Of a stretch of DNA of 64,000 bases, positions 8,404 through 17,064 are shown in pieces. A program made the position numbers and the translations under genes. Numbering within the stretch: the stretch's first letter is position 1; every line of letters starts with the position of its first letter. The notes beneath the pieces are model-generated. The model searched no databases. It saw only the letters and a program-made list of their open reading frames with translations, and had not been told where the DNA came from. The DNA is from DATGZX01 sp035296965 (GTDB taxonomy: Bacteria > Planctomycetota > Planctomycetia > Gemmatales > Gemmataceae): NCBI GenBank assembly GCA_035296965.1, contig DATGZX010000410.1, positions 1-64,000 on the forward strand. The letters are read 5' to 3'.

Positions 8404-9261
8404 TCAGTCGGCCTGCATGACTTCGCTTAGTTTGCCGAGCGCTTCGCCCTCGATCTGACGAACGCGTTCGCGCGTGAGGCCCAGGCGGTCGCCAATTTCC
8501 TTGAGTGTTTTGGGCTCTTCGCCTTCCAGACCGAAACGCAAGCGTAGGACAGCCGCCTCGCGCTTGTCCATCTTGTCAAGCAGTTCCATCACCTGATGGA
8601 AGTCGTCGGCCTTGAGTATGCTGCTTTCCGGCGACTGAGAGCTGTCGTCCATGAGCGTTTCATCAATCGACCTGCCCCCCTCGGTTTGCTCCGTTTGCGG
8701 GGTGGCATTGTAGATGCGGATGGCTTTCTTGATGATGTTGAGCTTCTTGCGTGGAAGCTGCAGACTCGTGGCGATCTCTTCGGTGGTCGGCGGCCGGCCA
8801 AGCTCGTCTTGCAAGCGCGCCGTCGCCCTGCGCCATTTGACGAGCAATTCATTCATGTAAGCTGGGATGCGGATGGTCTTGCCGGTGTTGATGACCGCGC
8901 GCTTGATCGATTGCTTGATCCAGTAACTCGCATACGTGCTGAAGCGCGTATTCATGGAAGGATCGAATCCCTCCACTGCCCGCAGCAATCCCAGATTGCC
9001 TTCGGCGATGAGGTCCTGGAGCCCCAACCCCTTGCCCGTGTAGCTGCGGGCGATATTCACCACCAGGCGCAGGTTTGCGCGCACCATGTGGTCGCGAGCT
9101 TCGCTGTCTCCTTCCTCGATGCGCCGAGCGAGTTTCTTCTCTTCCTCGGCACTTAACAAGGGGGTTTCGTTGATCTCCCCAAGGTAGGTTTCCAACGGTG
9201 ACTGGACTGGATTGCTGTGCAGGCGGCGCCGTTGCCTCTGTTGTAGCGAACCAAAGTGCAT
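8404..9261 (-). CDS. Group-2 RNA polymerase sigma-70 factor (RpoD/SigA-like)
   Basis: Region 1.2 (SPLETYLGEINETPLLSAEE), region 2 (DLIAEGNLGLLRAVEGFDPS, then FSTYASYWIKQSIKRAV), region 3 (GRPPTTEEIATSL) and region 4 (LKEIGDRLGLTRERVRQIE) are all present. The long region 1.1 of a housekeeping factor is absent. It directs core RNA polymerase to a promoter subset close to the -35/-10 type, probably for stress or envelope genes as in other group-2 factors. I chose ATG at 9261 (MHFGSLQQRQRRRLHS) because conserved sequence follows; an upstream in-frame ATG at 9375 would add 38 unconserved residues. Confidence 0.93.
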   Translation of the reverse strand: MHFGSLQQRQRRRLHSNPVQSPLETYLGEINETPLLSAEEEKKLARRIEEGDSEARDHMVRANLRLVVNIARSYTGKGLGLQDLIAEGNLGLLRAVEGFDPSMNTRFSTYASYWIKQSIKRAVINTGKTIRIPAYMNELLVKWRRATARLQDELGRPPTTEEIATSLQLPRKKLNIIKKAIRIYNATPQTEQTEGGRSIDETLMDDSSQSPESSILKADDFHQVMELLDKMDKREAAVLRLRFGLEGEEPKTLKEIGDRLGLTRERVRQIEGEALGKLSEVMQAD

Positions 9262-9508
9262 AAAAGTCCCAGCCTCGTGTGATAGGAAATTCAGTGCGGC
9301 CCAGTACCCAAGGGGAGAACCCAGACCAAAGTCCAAGGATTCCATTCCCACCGACCTCGGCCGGTGCTGAATCAACTCTTCGCGCGCTCCTTCGGGACGC
9401 TGACTTTCCGCGCAGTCAGGCCCGCTACTATTGTGCCTCAGAAACTTTGGAGCGGAAGTGAGGTAATACCTGAATTCCCCTAGGGGAAAGACCTGAGAAA
9501 GCCGCGGA

Positions 9509-10162
9509 TTATTGGTCGGACTTGATTAGCCCCGTGCGAATCGCATATTTCACCAGCCCTGCGACGTCATGAATATCCAGGCGTTCCATCAATTGCATGC
9601 GGTGTGTTTCCACGGTTTTCACACTGATATGGAGGGTTCGGGCAATTTCTTTCGTGGTCTGGCCTTCGGCAATCAATTGCAGGATCTCGCGCTGCCGAGG
9701 CGTCAAAAGTTCCAGGGTCCGAGGTTCCCCGCCGACACGGCGAACATAGTCAGCCACGACGTGCTTGGAAACGGCTGGACTGAGGTAGGATTCCCCGCGC
9801 GCCACGGCCCGGATTGCCAGCTCGAGTTCCGCCGTGCCGGCGTCTTTGAGCAGATAGCCGGCGGCGCCGGCACGCAGCGCCTGCCAGACATACTCCTCAT
9901 TCGCGTGGGCCGACAGGATGAGGACGCGCACTTCGGGGAATTCTTTCGCAATGCGGGCCGTGGCTTCCAAACCATTGAGCCCGGCCATGGAGATATCCAT
10001 GAGAACCAGGTCCGGTTCTTGCGTCTTGATCATGGCTAGCGCGTGGCGGCCATCGACCGCCTCCCCGACAATTTCGACCCCGTCAATATTTTGAGCCAGC
10101 GCGCGAATGCCGGCGCGCACGAGGACATGATCGTCGGCAAGCAGTACTCGGATCGAACCCAT
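9509..10162 (-). CDS. NarL/FixJ-family response regulator
   Basis: 217 residues. Receiver domain: acidic D10/D11, phosphoacceptor D56 (VLMDISM), S84 and K106 (LLKDAG). A LuxR-type helix-turn-helix lies at about residues 152-195 (LTPRQREILQLIAEGQTTKE and ISVKTVETHRMQLMERL). It should bind DNA when phosphorylated by the kinase encoded just upstream, whose stop overlaps this start by one base. The pair is therefore co-transcribed and probably translationally coupled. Target genes are unknown. Confidence 0.95.
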   Translation of the reverse strand: MGSIRVLLADDHVLVRAGIRALAQNIDGVEIVGEAVDGRHALAMIKTQEPDLVLMDISMAGLNGLEATARIAKEFPEVRVLILSAHANEEYVWQALRAGAAGYLLKDAGTAELELAIRAVARGESYLSPAVSKHVVADYVRRVGGEPRTLELLTPRQREILQLIAEGQTTKEIARTLHISVKTVETHRMQLMERLDIHDVAGLVKYAIRTGLIKSDQ

Positions 10163-11343
10163 CAGAGATCCCTCTTCCTCTTCCTTCTCTCCAAGGATGG
10201 ATGAGCCGCGAGCGGAAAACGCACGTGGATGGCAGTCCCGCGTCCGGCCGCGGAGTCGATCTCGATCCTCCCGCCGATCAGAAGAACCCGTTCCTGCATC
10301 CCCAACAGGCCCAGGCTTCCGCCGCGACTGGCGCTGCAGTGGGCGGCGGCGACGTCGAAGCCGATCCCATCATCCTGAATCGTCAATTGCAATTCCTGGT
10401 CGCGCTGCACCAGTTCAACACGCACGTGCTGGGCCCTGGCATGGCGGATGATGTTCGTGATCGCTTCCTGGGCCACGCGAAAACAGGCCGTTTCGAAGTT
10501 CGCCGGCGCGCGCATATCCGATGCGTCGGAGCGAAACTCCGCTGCAAACCCCGCGCGTTTGGCCTGCCGATCCAGATACCAGCGAAGTGCGGCCGCCAAT
10601 CCAAGGTCGTCGAGCATCGATGGCCGCAGGTCCAGCGACATGCTTCGCACCTGCTGAAGCACGTTGTCGGTCATGGCAATGCTCTCCCCAAGGCGTGCTG
10701 CAGGGGCCGAATCGCGCACAGAGTGTTGCAGCCCCTGAAGATTGATTTTGAGCGCCGTCAAGGCCTGGCCGATCTCGTCGTGCAATTCGCGGGCCAGGTG
10801 CCGCCGCTCCGCTTCCTGAGCCTCCATGAGTTGTTGAGCCAGCAACTGCGATCGGGCCCGGCCGGCGCGCACTTGTTCGAGCAGGAGGGCATGCTCGATC
10901 AAGGATGCCGCTCGGCCCGCAACAAGTTGCAGCAAACTCAATTTATCTTGCGCGAATTGGCCAGGCCTGGACGATCCAACGAGCACGATTCCGGTCACGC
11001 TCCCTTCGGCAAGCAATGGAGCGGCTAGGACAGATGGAAGGCTCTCCGGGATAATGCGGCACAAACCGTCGGCGGGCGGAATTTCTTCAAGGAGGAGTGG
11101 CTCTCGCCGCTCGGAAAGCTGCTGAAGAATTCCGCTCGCCGTTGAGAATTTGCAATCTCTCTCCGGCGAAGGACCATGTGCCGCGCGGCACACGAATTCG
11201 CTGCCGCCAGACTCCCGCAGCAAGAGTACGGCAGTATCCGCAACCAGGATCGCGCACGTTCGGCCGAGAAGCTCGTCGAGCGACTCCTGGAGGCTCATTT
11301 GGCCAAGGGCTGCGTCGGTGATGGCTTGAATAGCACGCAGCAT
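10162..11343 (-). CDS. GAF-domain sensor histidine kinase (HisKA_3 type)
   Basis: 393 residues. An N-terminal GAF-like sensor (about residues 10-155) is followed by a HisKA_3 dimerisation helix with phosphoacceptor H188 in RHLARELHDEIGQALTALK. The HATPase has an N-box (RVAQEAITNIIRHA), a G1 box (QDDGIGFD) and a G2 box (GSLGLLGMQERV). There is no membrane segment, so it should sense a cytoplasmic signal through GAF. HisKA_3 kinases normally pair with LuxR-type regulators, and one follows with a one-base overlap. Confidence 0.94.
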   Translation of the reverse strand: MLRAIQAITDAALGQMSLQESLDELLGRTCAILVADTAVLLLRESGGSEFVCRAAHGPSPERDCKFSTASGILQQLSERREPLLLEEIPPADGLCRIIPESLPSVLAAPLLAEGSVTGIVLVGSSRPGQFAQDKLSLLQLVAGRAASLIEHALLLEQVRAGRARSQLLAQQLMEAQEAERRHLARELHDEIGQALTALKINLQGLQHSVRDSAPAARLGESIAMTDNVLQQVRSMSLDLRPSMLDDLGLAAALRWYLDRQAKRAGFAAEFRSDASDMRAPANFETACFRVAQEAITNIIRHARAQHVRVELVQRDQELQLTIQDDGIGFDVAAAHCSASRGGSLGLLGMQERVLLIGGRIEIDSAAGRGTAIHVRFPLAAHPSLERRKRKRDL

Positions 11344-11475
11344 CGTGACTCTACCCTTCCGTCCGCGCTTCGCGTATTGCTACGGTTCTCGGCAATTGGC
11401 TTGGCGGACTGCGCGGGTCCGAAAACAATAATTCTACACTTTCTGGACCATCCCCGCCGGATAGATCTCCTGGAT

Positions 11476-13404
11476 CTATTCTTTCGCCGCCGGCGCTCCA
11501 TCCACCGGGATGATCGGCAAGTCGATATGCGACGCCTGGCCTGCACTGTGATACACCGTGTTATCCGCAGCAAGCATGCGCCGGTGCTGCTGCAACGGTT
11601 CGCCCGAGTTTGGGTTCACGTCGAAACGCGGGAAATTGCTGCTGGATATGTCGAGCCGAATGCGATGCCCCTTGGCGAACACATTCGCCGTCGGGTATAG
11701 CTGGATCGTTATCGGGTACACCTTGCCGGGCTCTATGAGTTCGGCTTTCTCCAATGAGTATCGGTAGCGCATGCGGGTAATGGAATCGCCGATATTGAGA
11801 TCGAAACCCAGTGGGTAATCGCTGCTGCGCGGATACACATCTAAGAGCTTCGCCGTGAAATCGGTGTCGGGAGCCGTGGAAGAGACAAAGAGGTTGACCG
11901 CAAGGCGTCCAGTAACCTCGACGTCATGCTCGAGCGGTTCTGTCTGAAATACCAGAACATCGCGGCGCTCGGAGAGCGGGAGTTGGTCCTTGGCGAACAA
12001 GGTTTCCTTGCGCGACCGCTGATCGAAGCCACCAGCTTCGAGGATGCCGCCGACGGACGAGAGATTGCCGCCAATCGTAGGAACGGGATTGGCGGGATCA
12101 AAGCGATAGGTGGTAGCCGAGGCCGCGGCAGCGGGGCGATCTTTGGACAAAGAGCCGTCCGCATGAAGGTAATAGGGCGTATATTGCGTGCGCACTAGAG
12201 GAAAAGTGCGTTCTGCGCGCCAGCGACCGCCGTGACGCAGCCGGCCGTCCTTCGATTTCCGCCCATCTCCACCACCCATGATGAATAGCATTACCGGCGG
12301 GTCCTTTTCGACACCGTTCTCCGCGTTGTTCAGCCAGTGGTCAAACCATTTGAGACGCCAATCGTTGAACGGAAGCGCTGCCTCGGGTGGGAATTCGACC
12401 TCGCCCGCGAAATGCCGGCCTTGGGAACCATGCGTCCAGGGGCCGATGATCAACTTTTGGACCGAATTCTTGCCGCCGGACAGGGCCATCCAATTGAGTG
12501 CGTTTTGCCTGCACCACGAATCGTACCAGCCGGTCACGTGGTACACGGGCACGTCGGCATAACGATCTAGGTTGTCCACAACCGAGTAGCCCGGCTGTTT
12601 CCAATAAGCATCGTAGTCCCCATGGCGCATGACCTCAACCAGCCAGCGCTCGTACTCCGGCACCTGTTTCAGCGGAGTAGTGCCGGGGCGAATCGGCAGA
12701 TTGAGCAAGTGCTGCGGCATGAGCTTACCGTTCTGCTCGAGCGCCTGTTTCAATGCGGGGTCGGCCAGGGCCGCGCGAGCGTTGGGCGCGCCGATCGTAA
12801 AGATCCAGTTCATGAAGCGGAGTTCGAATGCGCCGCGGTGGCGGATGCCGGCAATGCCTGGATTCGACACCGAGTCCACCGGGATCATGCAGGCAAGGTG
12901 AGGCGGCCGGGCAATCGCGAGGGCGTGCTGCGTGCCTCCGACATAGCTGGTGCCAAACGTGCCCAGCTTGCCGTTGCACCAGGGTTGCTGCCCGATCCAC
13001 CCGACGATGTCGAAGCCGTCGTTGGGGTCGTCCACGAGCATCCGCCACAAGCCCTCCGAGGCATAGCGGCCGCGCACGTCGTTGATGACTACCGCATACC
13101 CCCGAGCGCAGAACCAGCGCGCCTCGGCTGCCGTGCCGTTTTTGTCGTAGGGAGTACGCGCTAGCAAAACCGGATGCTTGCCCGGCAGGACCTGGCCGTT
13201 CTGGGCGGGCAAATAGAGGTCCAGAGCCAGCTTGGTGCCGTCTCGGACCGAAACTTTGATGTCCTTCTGGACGCTGACTTCGCAGCGAGGCTTGGTCAAC
13301 AGGACCGTCGGAGGCTGCGCCTGGAGGGGCCAACTACCATTCCCCAGGAGAATGCCAAAGCAACAAGTGACGCCCAGGAATGAATTCCAGCGTACTTTCC
13401 GCAT
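11476..13404 (-). CDS. CocE/NonD-type serine hydrolase (X-Pro dipeptidyl-peptidase-like)
   Basis: About 642 residues from ATG 13404, chosen because GGAGGTG lies 7 nt upstream and a signal peptide follows (MRKVRWNSFLGVTCCFGILL). Alpha/beta-hydrolase core: DGTKLALDLYLP, oxyanion region RTPYDK, NDVRGRY, and nucleophile S153 in GTSYVGG. IIGPWTHG supplies the catalytic His, and a C-terminal jelly-roll domain (LAVNLFVSSTAPDTDF, LDISSSNFPRFD) is present. The family includes cocaine esterase, glutaryl-7-ACA acylase and X-Pro dipeptidyl peptidases. This one is probably exported; its ester or amide substrate is unknown. Confidence 0.9.
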   Translation of the reverse strand: MRKVRWNSFLGVTCCFGILLGNGSWPLQAQPPTVLLTKPRCEVSVQKDIKVSVRDGTKLALDLYLPAQNGQVLPGKHPVLLARTPYDKNGTAAEARWFCARGYAVVINDVRGRYASEGLWRMLVDDPNDGFDIVGWIGQQPWCNGKLGTFGTSYVGGTQHALAIARPPHLACMIPVDSVSNPGIAGIRHRGAFELRFMNWIFTIGAPNARAALADPALKQALEQNGKLMPQHLLNLPIRPGTTPLKQVPEYERWLVEVMRHGDYDAYWKQPGYSVVDNLDRYADVPVYHVTGWYDSWCRQNALNWMALSGGKNSVQKLIIGPWTHGSQGRHFAGEVEFPPEAALPFNDWRLKWFDHWLNNAENGVEKDPPVMLFIMGGGDGRKSKDGRLRHGGRWRAERTFPLVRTQYTPYYLHADGSLSKDRPAAAASATTYRFDPANPVPTIGGNLSSVGGILEAGGFDQRSRKETLFAKDQLPLSERRDVLVFQTEPLEHDVEVTGRLAVNLFVSSTAPDTDFTAKLLDVYPRSSDYPLGFDLNIGDSITRMRYRYSLEKAELIEPGKVYPITIQLYPTANVFAKGHRIRLDISSSNFPRFDVNPNSGEPLQQHRRMLAADNTVYHSAGQASHIDLPIIPVDGAPAAKE

Positions 13405-13496
13405 TTCAGTGCACCTCCGTCGGGAAGCCGAGAGACGTTGCGAATGGTACGCCGTTGTGATGGAGCTGGCAAACAAAATCGCCGAGCCGCGGCATA

Positions 13497-13566
13497 CACA
13501 AGCTGCCAGCTTGTGCTACAAGAGCGGCGCTGAACGTATGTAGCACAAGCTGTCAGCTTGTGCTAC
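13497..13566. repeat. Two short palindromes of a dispersed hairpin type
   Basis: CACAAGCTGCCAGCTTGTG at 13497-13515, then a 27-bp palindrome at 13540-13566 (arms GTAGCACAAGCTG / CAGCTTGTGCTAC). A related hairpin lies at 55575-55601. They occupy the 13405-13873 gap, which otherwise shows no gene. Confidence 0.8.
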
Positions 13567-13873
13567 GGCTGACCCGTCACGTTGGCTCCACGGGCCGAAC
13601 CCATGCAGATTCGTTAAGACCGGAGAATTTGACAAACCAGGAATTGTGACTTACATAACCTCTATTGCATTGGAGATTATTTCGGCTGGTCGGGCATTTC
13701 AGCCTGGATCCCGGAACGGCCAGGCAGGAATGACACTCGCCCAGCCGTTTCTCCTTTCACAGTAGTAGTCGACAAAGCCAACAAACAGCACACGCAACCG
13801 GCCTGATAGTGATCCCGCGCCCATTGCGCGCGTTCGCTGCCATCTGTTCGCTCTGGTCTTAAAGGTTTTTTCT

Positions 13874-15571
13874 GTGCGAAGGAAATCTTTCGTATTACGT
13901 ATTGAAGAGCTGGAACCTCGCCTTGCACTCTCTCTTCCTGCCTCTGCGCCCCCTTTGCCGGCCCCGCCGCCGCCAAGCGCCAGTGTCGTCTGGGTGAATA
14001 CGGAGCCTGCGCTCCAGGCTGCTTTCAAGAACATCCAGTCCGGCGAAACGATCGTCATCCAGCCGGGCACCTACAACCTCACCTCGACGCTTTACATCGG
14101 CGCCAGCCGTCATGTCACGAATATCACGGTCGAGGGCGCCACCAATAACTTGAACGATGTTGTGCTGCTCGGTAAAGGCATGGACAACTCCAGCTACGGC
14201 AACGTGCCGATGGGCATTTCGGTTTATAACGCTCAAAACGTGACGATCGAAAACCTTTCGATCGGCGACGTTTGGTACTTCCCGATCGACCTGCAATCGA
14301 TTCAAGGTGCCAACGACGTGCACATTTATCACCTCAATCTCTTCGACGCCGGCGAGCAGTTCATCAAGGCCAGCGGCGGCGGCGTGGGCGTGAGTAATTC
14401 GAGCGTCGAATACACGTCCATGCAATACACGGCCGGCCCGCCCAAAATCGACCATGGCGGCGGCATCGGTTACACGAACGGCATCGACGTCAAGCTCGGT
14501 ACAAATTGGACCATCCTCGACAACCTGTTCGAGAATTTCCATACGCCCGACGCGGATCCCTCCTATAACCATTGGAATCCGGCGGTTCTGATGTGGGACT
14601 TCGCTTCCAACGCCACGGTCGAAGGAAACACCTTCATCAACTGCGACCGGGCCATCGCCTTTGGCTTGCAGGACCAGACGACGGGCTACGACTTCCAGGG
14701 CGGCATCATCAGCAACAATTTCATTTACCAGGCGCCGGGTCTTTTCAGCGCTGCGCGCCGGACCGGCTCCGACGGCCAGATCATCGTCTGGGATTCGCCC
14801 GGCACACAGGTAGATTTCAACACGATCCTCACGAACGGCAACTCCATCGACTCCATCCAGACACGCTGGACGACGACTGGCGTCGCCATCGACGATAACC
14901 TGGCGGACGCTCCCATCGGCGCGCGCAACGGGTCGGTTTTTACGCAGGCGGGAAATTATCTCCTGGCCACGCCGAGCATGTTCGTCAACCCCAGCGCGGG
15001 CAACCTGAACCTGGTCTTGGAGGCTGCCACGCAGGCCCACGTCATCAACCAGGTCCAGCCTCTTTCCAGCGTGCTCGCGGACTGGAACGGCAATCCCCGG
15101 CCGGCCGGTCAGTTGACGGACATCGGCGCGGACGAGTACGTCGCCTCCACGAACAATTCACCAATCATCGTGGACAATGGATCGCCCGGTTACGCAGAAA
15201 CGGGGACGGGGTGGACCAACTATGGCCTCGGTTACAACGGGACCAGCCGTTATCATGCGCCGGGCACCGGCGCCGACACAGCTAGCTGGCAGATCGCGAA
15301 CCTGAGTGCGGGCAACTATGCGGTCAACGTCACCTGGCCGCCGGGCGCCAATCGGGCGACGAACGCCACCTACCAGGTCTACGACGGCACCAAGCTGCTG
15401 GCCACGGTGGTCGTCAACCAGAAGCTGACGCCGACCGGGACGATCATCAACGGTACGGTCTTCCAATCGCTTGGATCGTTCGCCATCACGAGCGGCACCC
15501 TGCGCGTCGTTCTCTCGGACAACGCAAATGGGTTTGTCTTTGCCGACGCAATTGCCGTGGTGCCAGGCTGA
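13874..15571 (+). CDS. Surface right-handed beta-helix protein with golvesin-like C-terminal domain
   Basis: 565 residues from GTG 13874. The N-terminus MRRKSFVLRIEELEPRLALS carries the basic leader and E-x-LE-x-R motif seen in two other large proteins here, probably an export signal. A Pro-rich linker leads to a pectate-lyase-like beta-helix (residues 35-390), with repeated strands such as VTIENLSIGDVWYFP and ATVEGNTFINCDRAI. The last roughly 130 residues (VDNGSPGYAETGTGW through FVFADAIAVVPG) match the golvesin C-terminal/CBM-like beta-sandwich. It may bind or cleave polysaccharide; no catalytic residues are assigned. Confidence 0.82.
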   Translation: MRRKSFVLRIEELEPRLALSLPASAPPLPAPPPPSASVVWVNTEPALQAAFKNIQSGETIVIQPGTYNLTSTLYIGASRHVTNITVEGATNNLNDVVLLGKGMDNSSYGNVPMGISVYNAQNVTIENLSIGDVWYFPIDLQSIQGANDVHIYHLNLFDAGEQFIKASGGGVGVSNSSVEYTSMQYTAGPPKIDHGGGIGYTNGIDVKLGTNWTILDNLFENFHTPDADPSYNHWNPAVLMWDFASNATVEGNTFINCDRAIAFGLQDQTTGYDFQGGIISNNFIYQAPGLFSAARRTGSDGQIIVWDSPGTQVDFNTILTNGNSIDSIQTRWTTTGVAIDDNLADAPIGARNGSVFTQAGNYLLATPSMFVNPSAGNLNLVLEAATQAHVINQVQPLSSVLADWNGNPRPAGQLTDIGADEYVASTNNSPIIVDNGSPGYAETGTGWTNYGLGYNGTSRYHAPGTGADTASWQIANLSAGNYAVNVTWPPGANRATNATYQVYDGTKLLATVVVNQKLTPTGTIINGTVFQSLGSFAITSGTLRVVLSDNANGFVFADAIAVVPG

Positions 15572-15611
15572 GAGCGTGTTGATAAAGGTTTGACCCCTTG
15601 AGGACTGCAGA
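15572..15611. repeat. Family B hairpin element fragment (copy 4)
   Basis: It begins GAGCGTGTTGATAAAGGTTTG and continues GACTGCAGAGCC, matching one arm and part of the interior of family B (compare 51762-51875), then stops. The right half is missing. It begins at the stop codon of the beta-helix gene. Confidence 0.65.
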
Positions 15612-15652
15612 GCCGGCCGGCTCAAACTTGGGGCCTTGCAATATAGAGGAAA

Positions 15653-15765
15653 GAAAAGCGGCGGAAAAGCGCCGCAGTCCAAAGAATTCACTTTTGGACT
15701 GCGGCGCTTTTCCGCCGCTTTTGTTTTCCCTTCCTCAACAATTCACTCCATCAACACTTCAAATA
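15653..15765. repeat. 30-bp-arm hairpin plus tail (family D)
   Basis: The left arm AAAAGCGGCGGAAAAGCGCC and ten more bases (15654-15683) pair perfectly with 15693-15722. The loop contains GAATTC. The tail CCCTTCCTCAACAATTCACT after the hairpin recurs after the single arm at 61966-62025, so the repeat unit includes both. It has no coding content. Confidence 0.8.
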
Positions 15766-15800
15766 AGGCTTGGATCGCGCATCAGCATGAAGCGCGTGAC

Positions 15801-16688
15801 CTACTTCTCGCGAATTTCGATGCTGCTGTTGCTGGTCGTGAGCTTGATCGAGGTATCGGGGTGATCGCCCACCTCTCCGCGGAGCCGATGATCTTCTTTG
15901 GTTCTTCGCTCTTTCAAGGGAAAATCGGAGGTGATCCTGCCATTGCTCGTCTGAGCATCGACGTGAAAGCTCGCCTCAGAGGGCAGGTGAATCGAGATCT
16001 TGCCGTTGCTCGTGTGGAAGGAGTTCTCTCCCGCCGCTAAATCGCCGTCGAACCGAATCGAACCGTTCGAGGTTTGCGCATCCACGACGACGTGATTCGA
16101 ATCGACGTCGATTGCGCCGTTGCCTGTTTTCAATTCCAGCCGGCCCGCGCCGCCCTTTACGGCGATGCCGCCATTCGACGTGTGGAGCGTAAGGGGTCCG
16201 TTAGTCCCATCAATGTGGATCTTGCCATTCGATGTTTCGGCACTGACGGCACCCGATGCGCCAGTGACCTCGATTTGGCCGTTTGAGGTGTTCAAATCGA
16301 GAACCGCGCCTGCCGGGATTTCCAGCTCGACCGTCGCTCCGCGGCTGTGCCAGGAATCGTGGTCCGTGTTGATCGCGACAACGTGAATCGTGTTGTCTTC
16401 GCGGGTGATGGACACTTCGATGTTTTCCAGATCATCTTGCGCTGCCTCCTTTGTCCTTCCCCGCGTGTGTTTGGTGACGGTCGCCTTCACCTTGTTGTCG
16501 ATCCCCGCAAGCACTTCGATCGAACCGTTGAAAGTCTCCACGATTATTTCAGGCTTGGGTTCAGTCGTAAATGATTGTGATATCGCTTGTTGCGCCGCGT
16601 AGCGATAATTGGTGATGCCACAGCCGAGGAGGTTCAACGTGGCGAACGATACCAAGCCAACAAGCAAGAGAAGGCGTGCAGTTCGCAT
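15801..16688 (-). CDS. DUF4097-family beta-strand repeat lipoprotein
   Basis: 295 residues from ATG 16688 (MRTARLLLLVGLVSFATLNL). A lipoprotein signal ends in the lipobox LLGC, so the protein should be lipid-anchored. The mature part is a beta-solenoid of about ten short repeats with the signature TSNGxI (LNTSNGQIEV, AETSNGKIHI, LHTSNGGIAV, AQTSNGSIRF, FHTSNGKISI). These are typical of DUF4097/DUF4098 proteins, often linked to envelope stress. Function unknown. Confidence 0.85.
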   Translation of the reverse strand: MRTARLLLLVGLVSFATLNLLGCGITNYRYAAQQAISQSFTTEPKPEIIVETFNGSIEVLAGIDNKVKATVTKHTRGRTKEAAQDDLENIEVSITREDNTIHVVAINTDHDSWHSRGATVELEIPAGAVLDLNTSNGQIEVTGASGAVSAETSNGKIHIDGTNGPLTLHTSNGGIAVKGGAGRLELKTGNGAIDVDSNHVVVDAQTSNGSIRFDGDLAAGENSFHTSNGKISIHLPSEASFHVDAQTSNGRITSDFPLKERRTKEDHRLRGEVGDHPDTSIKLTTSNSSIEIREK

Positions 16689-16842
16689 GGCTTCGATCCT
16701 TTTACATTGGCTAGAGCGACAGACCTGGCCCCACGAAAACGAAGATACACTCGTTATTCGTAGCGTGGCATCCGCCATTTGGCAAATCCGGGAATGCAGG
16801 CCCGGGGCATTCCTGTTCTTGCAGTCACCACAGAATCGTTTG

Positions 16843-16920
16843 ACCGCGAGCCAGCGGCGAGCGCGTCAACAGAAGGCATACTGACACCGTCAGTCCACGC
16901 GCTCGCCGCTGGCTCGCGGT
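16843..16920. repeat. 24-bp perfect inverted repeat
   Basis: ACCGCGAGCCAGCGGCGAGC plus four bases (16843-16866) pairs perfectly with 16897-16920. The 30-nt spacer contains a smaller hairpin, ACTGAC/GTCAGT. It lies between the divergent DUF4097 and tricorn genes, where no gene is seen. There is no T-run, so it is more likely a dispersed palindrome than a terminator. Confidence 0.8.
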
Positions 16921-17064
16921 AAAACGAAAAACTCCCCAACACCACCCAGGCTGCCGCAACCGCTTGCAAGAACGGGAGAGAGGAGATACGATCCGTGGTT
17001 ACCAAACTCGAAGCGGAGGATGTGCCTTTGCTTCCCAGTCCACCCACAATGAGACGAGCGTTCC

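Noticed and set aside
13497..13566. Repeated palindromes as a possible CRISPR array
   Set aside because: Only two unequal units, no regular spacers, no cas genes; no CRISPR array is seen anywhere in the window.
13895..15040. 381-codon - strand frame
   Set aside because: Antisense of the beta-helix protein, with no family features.
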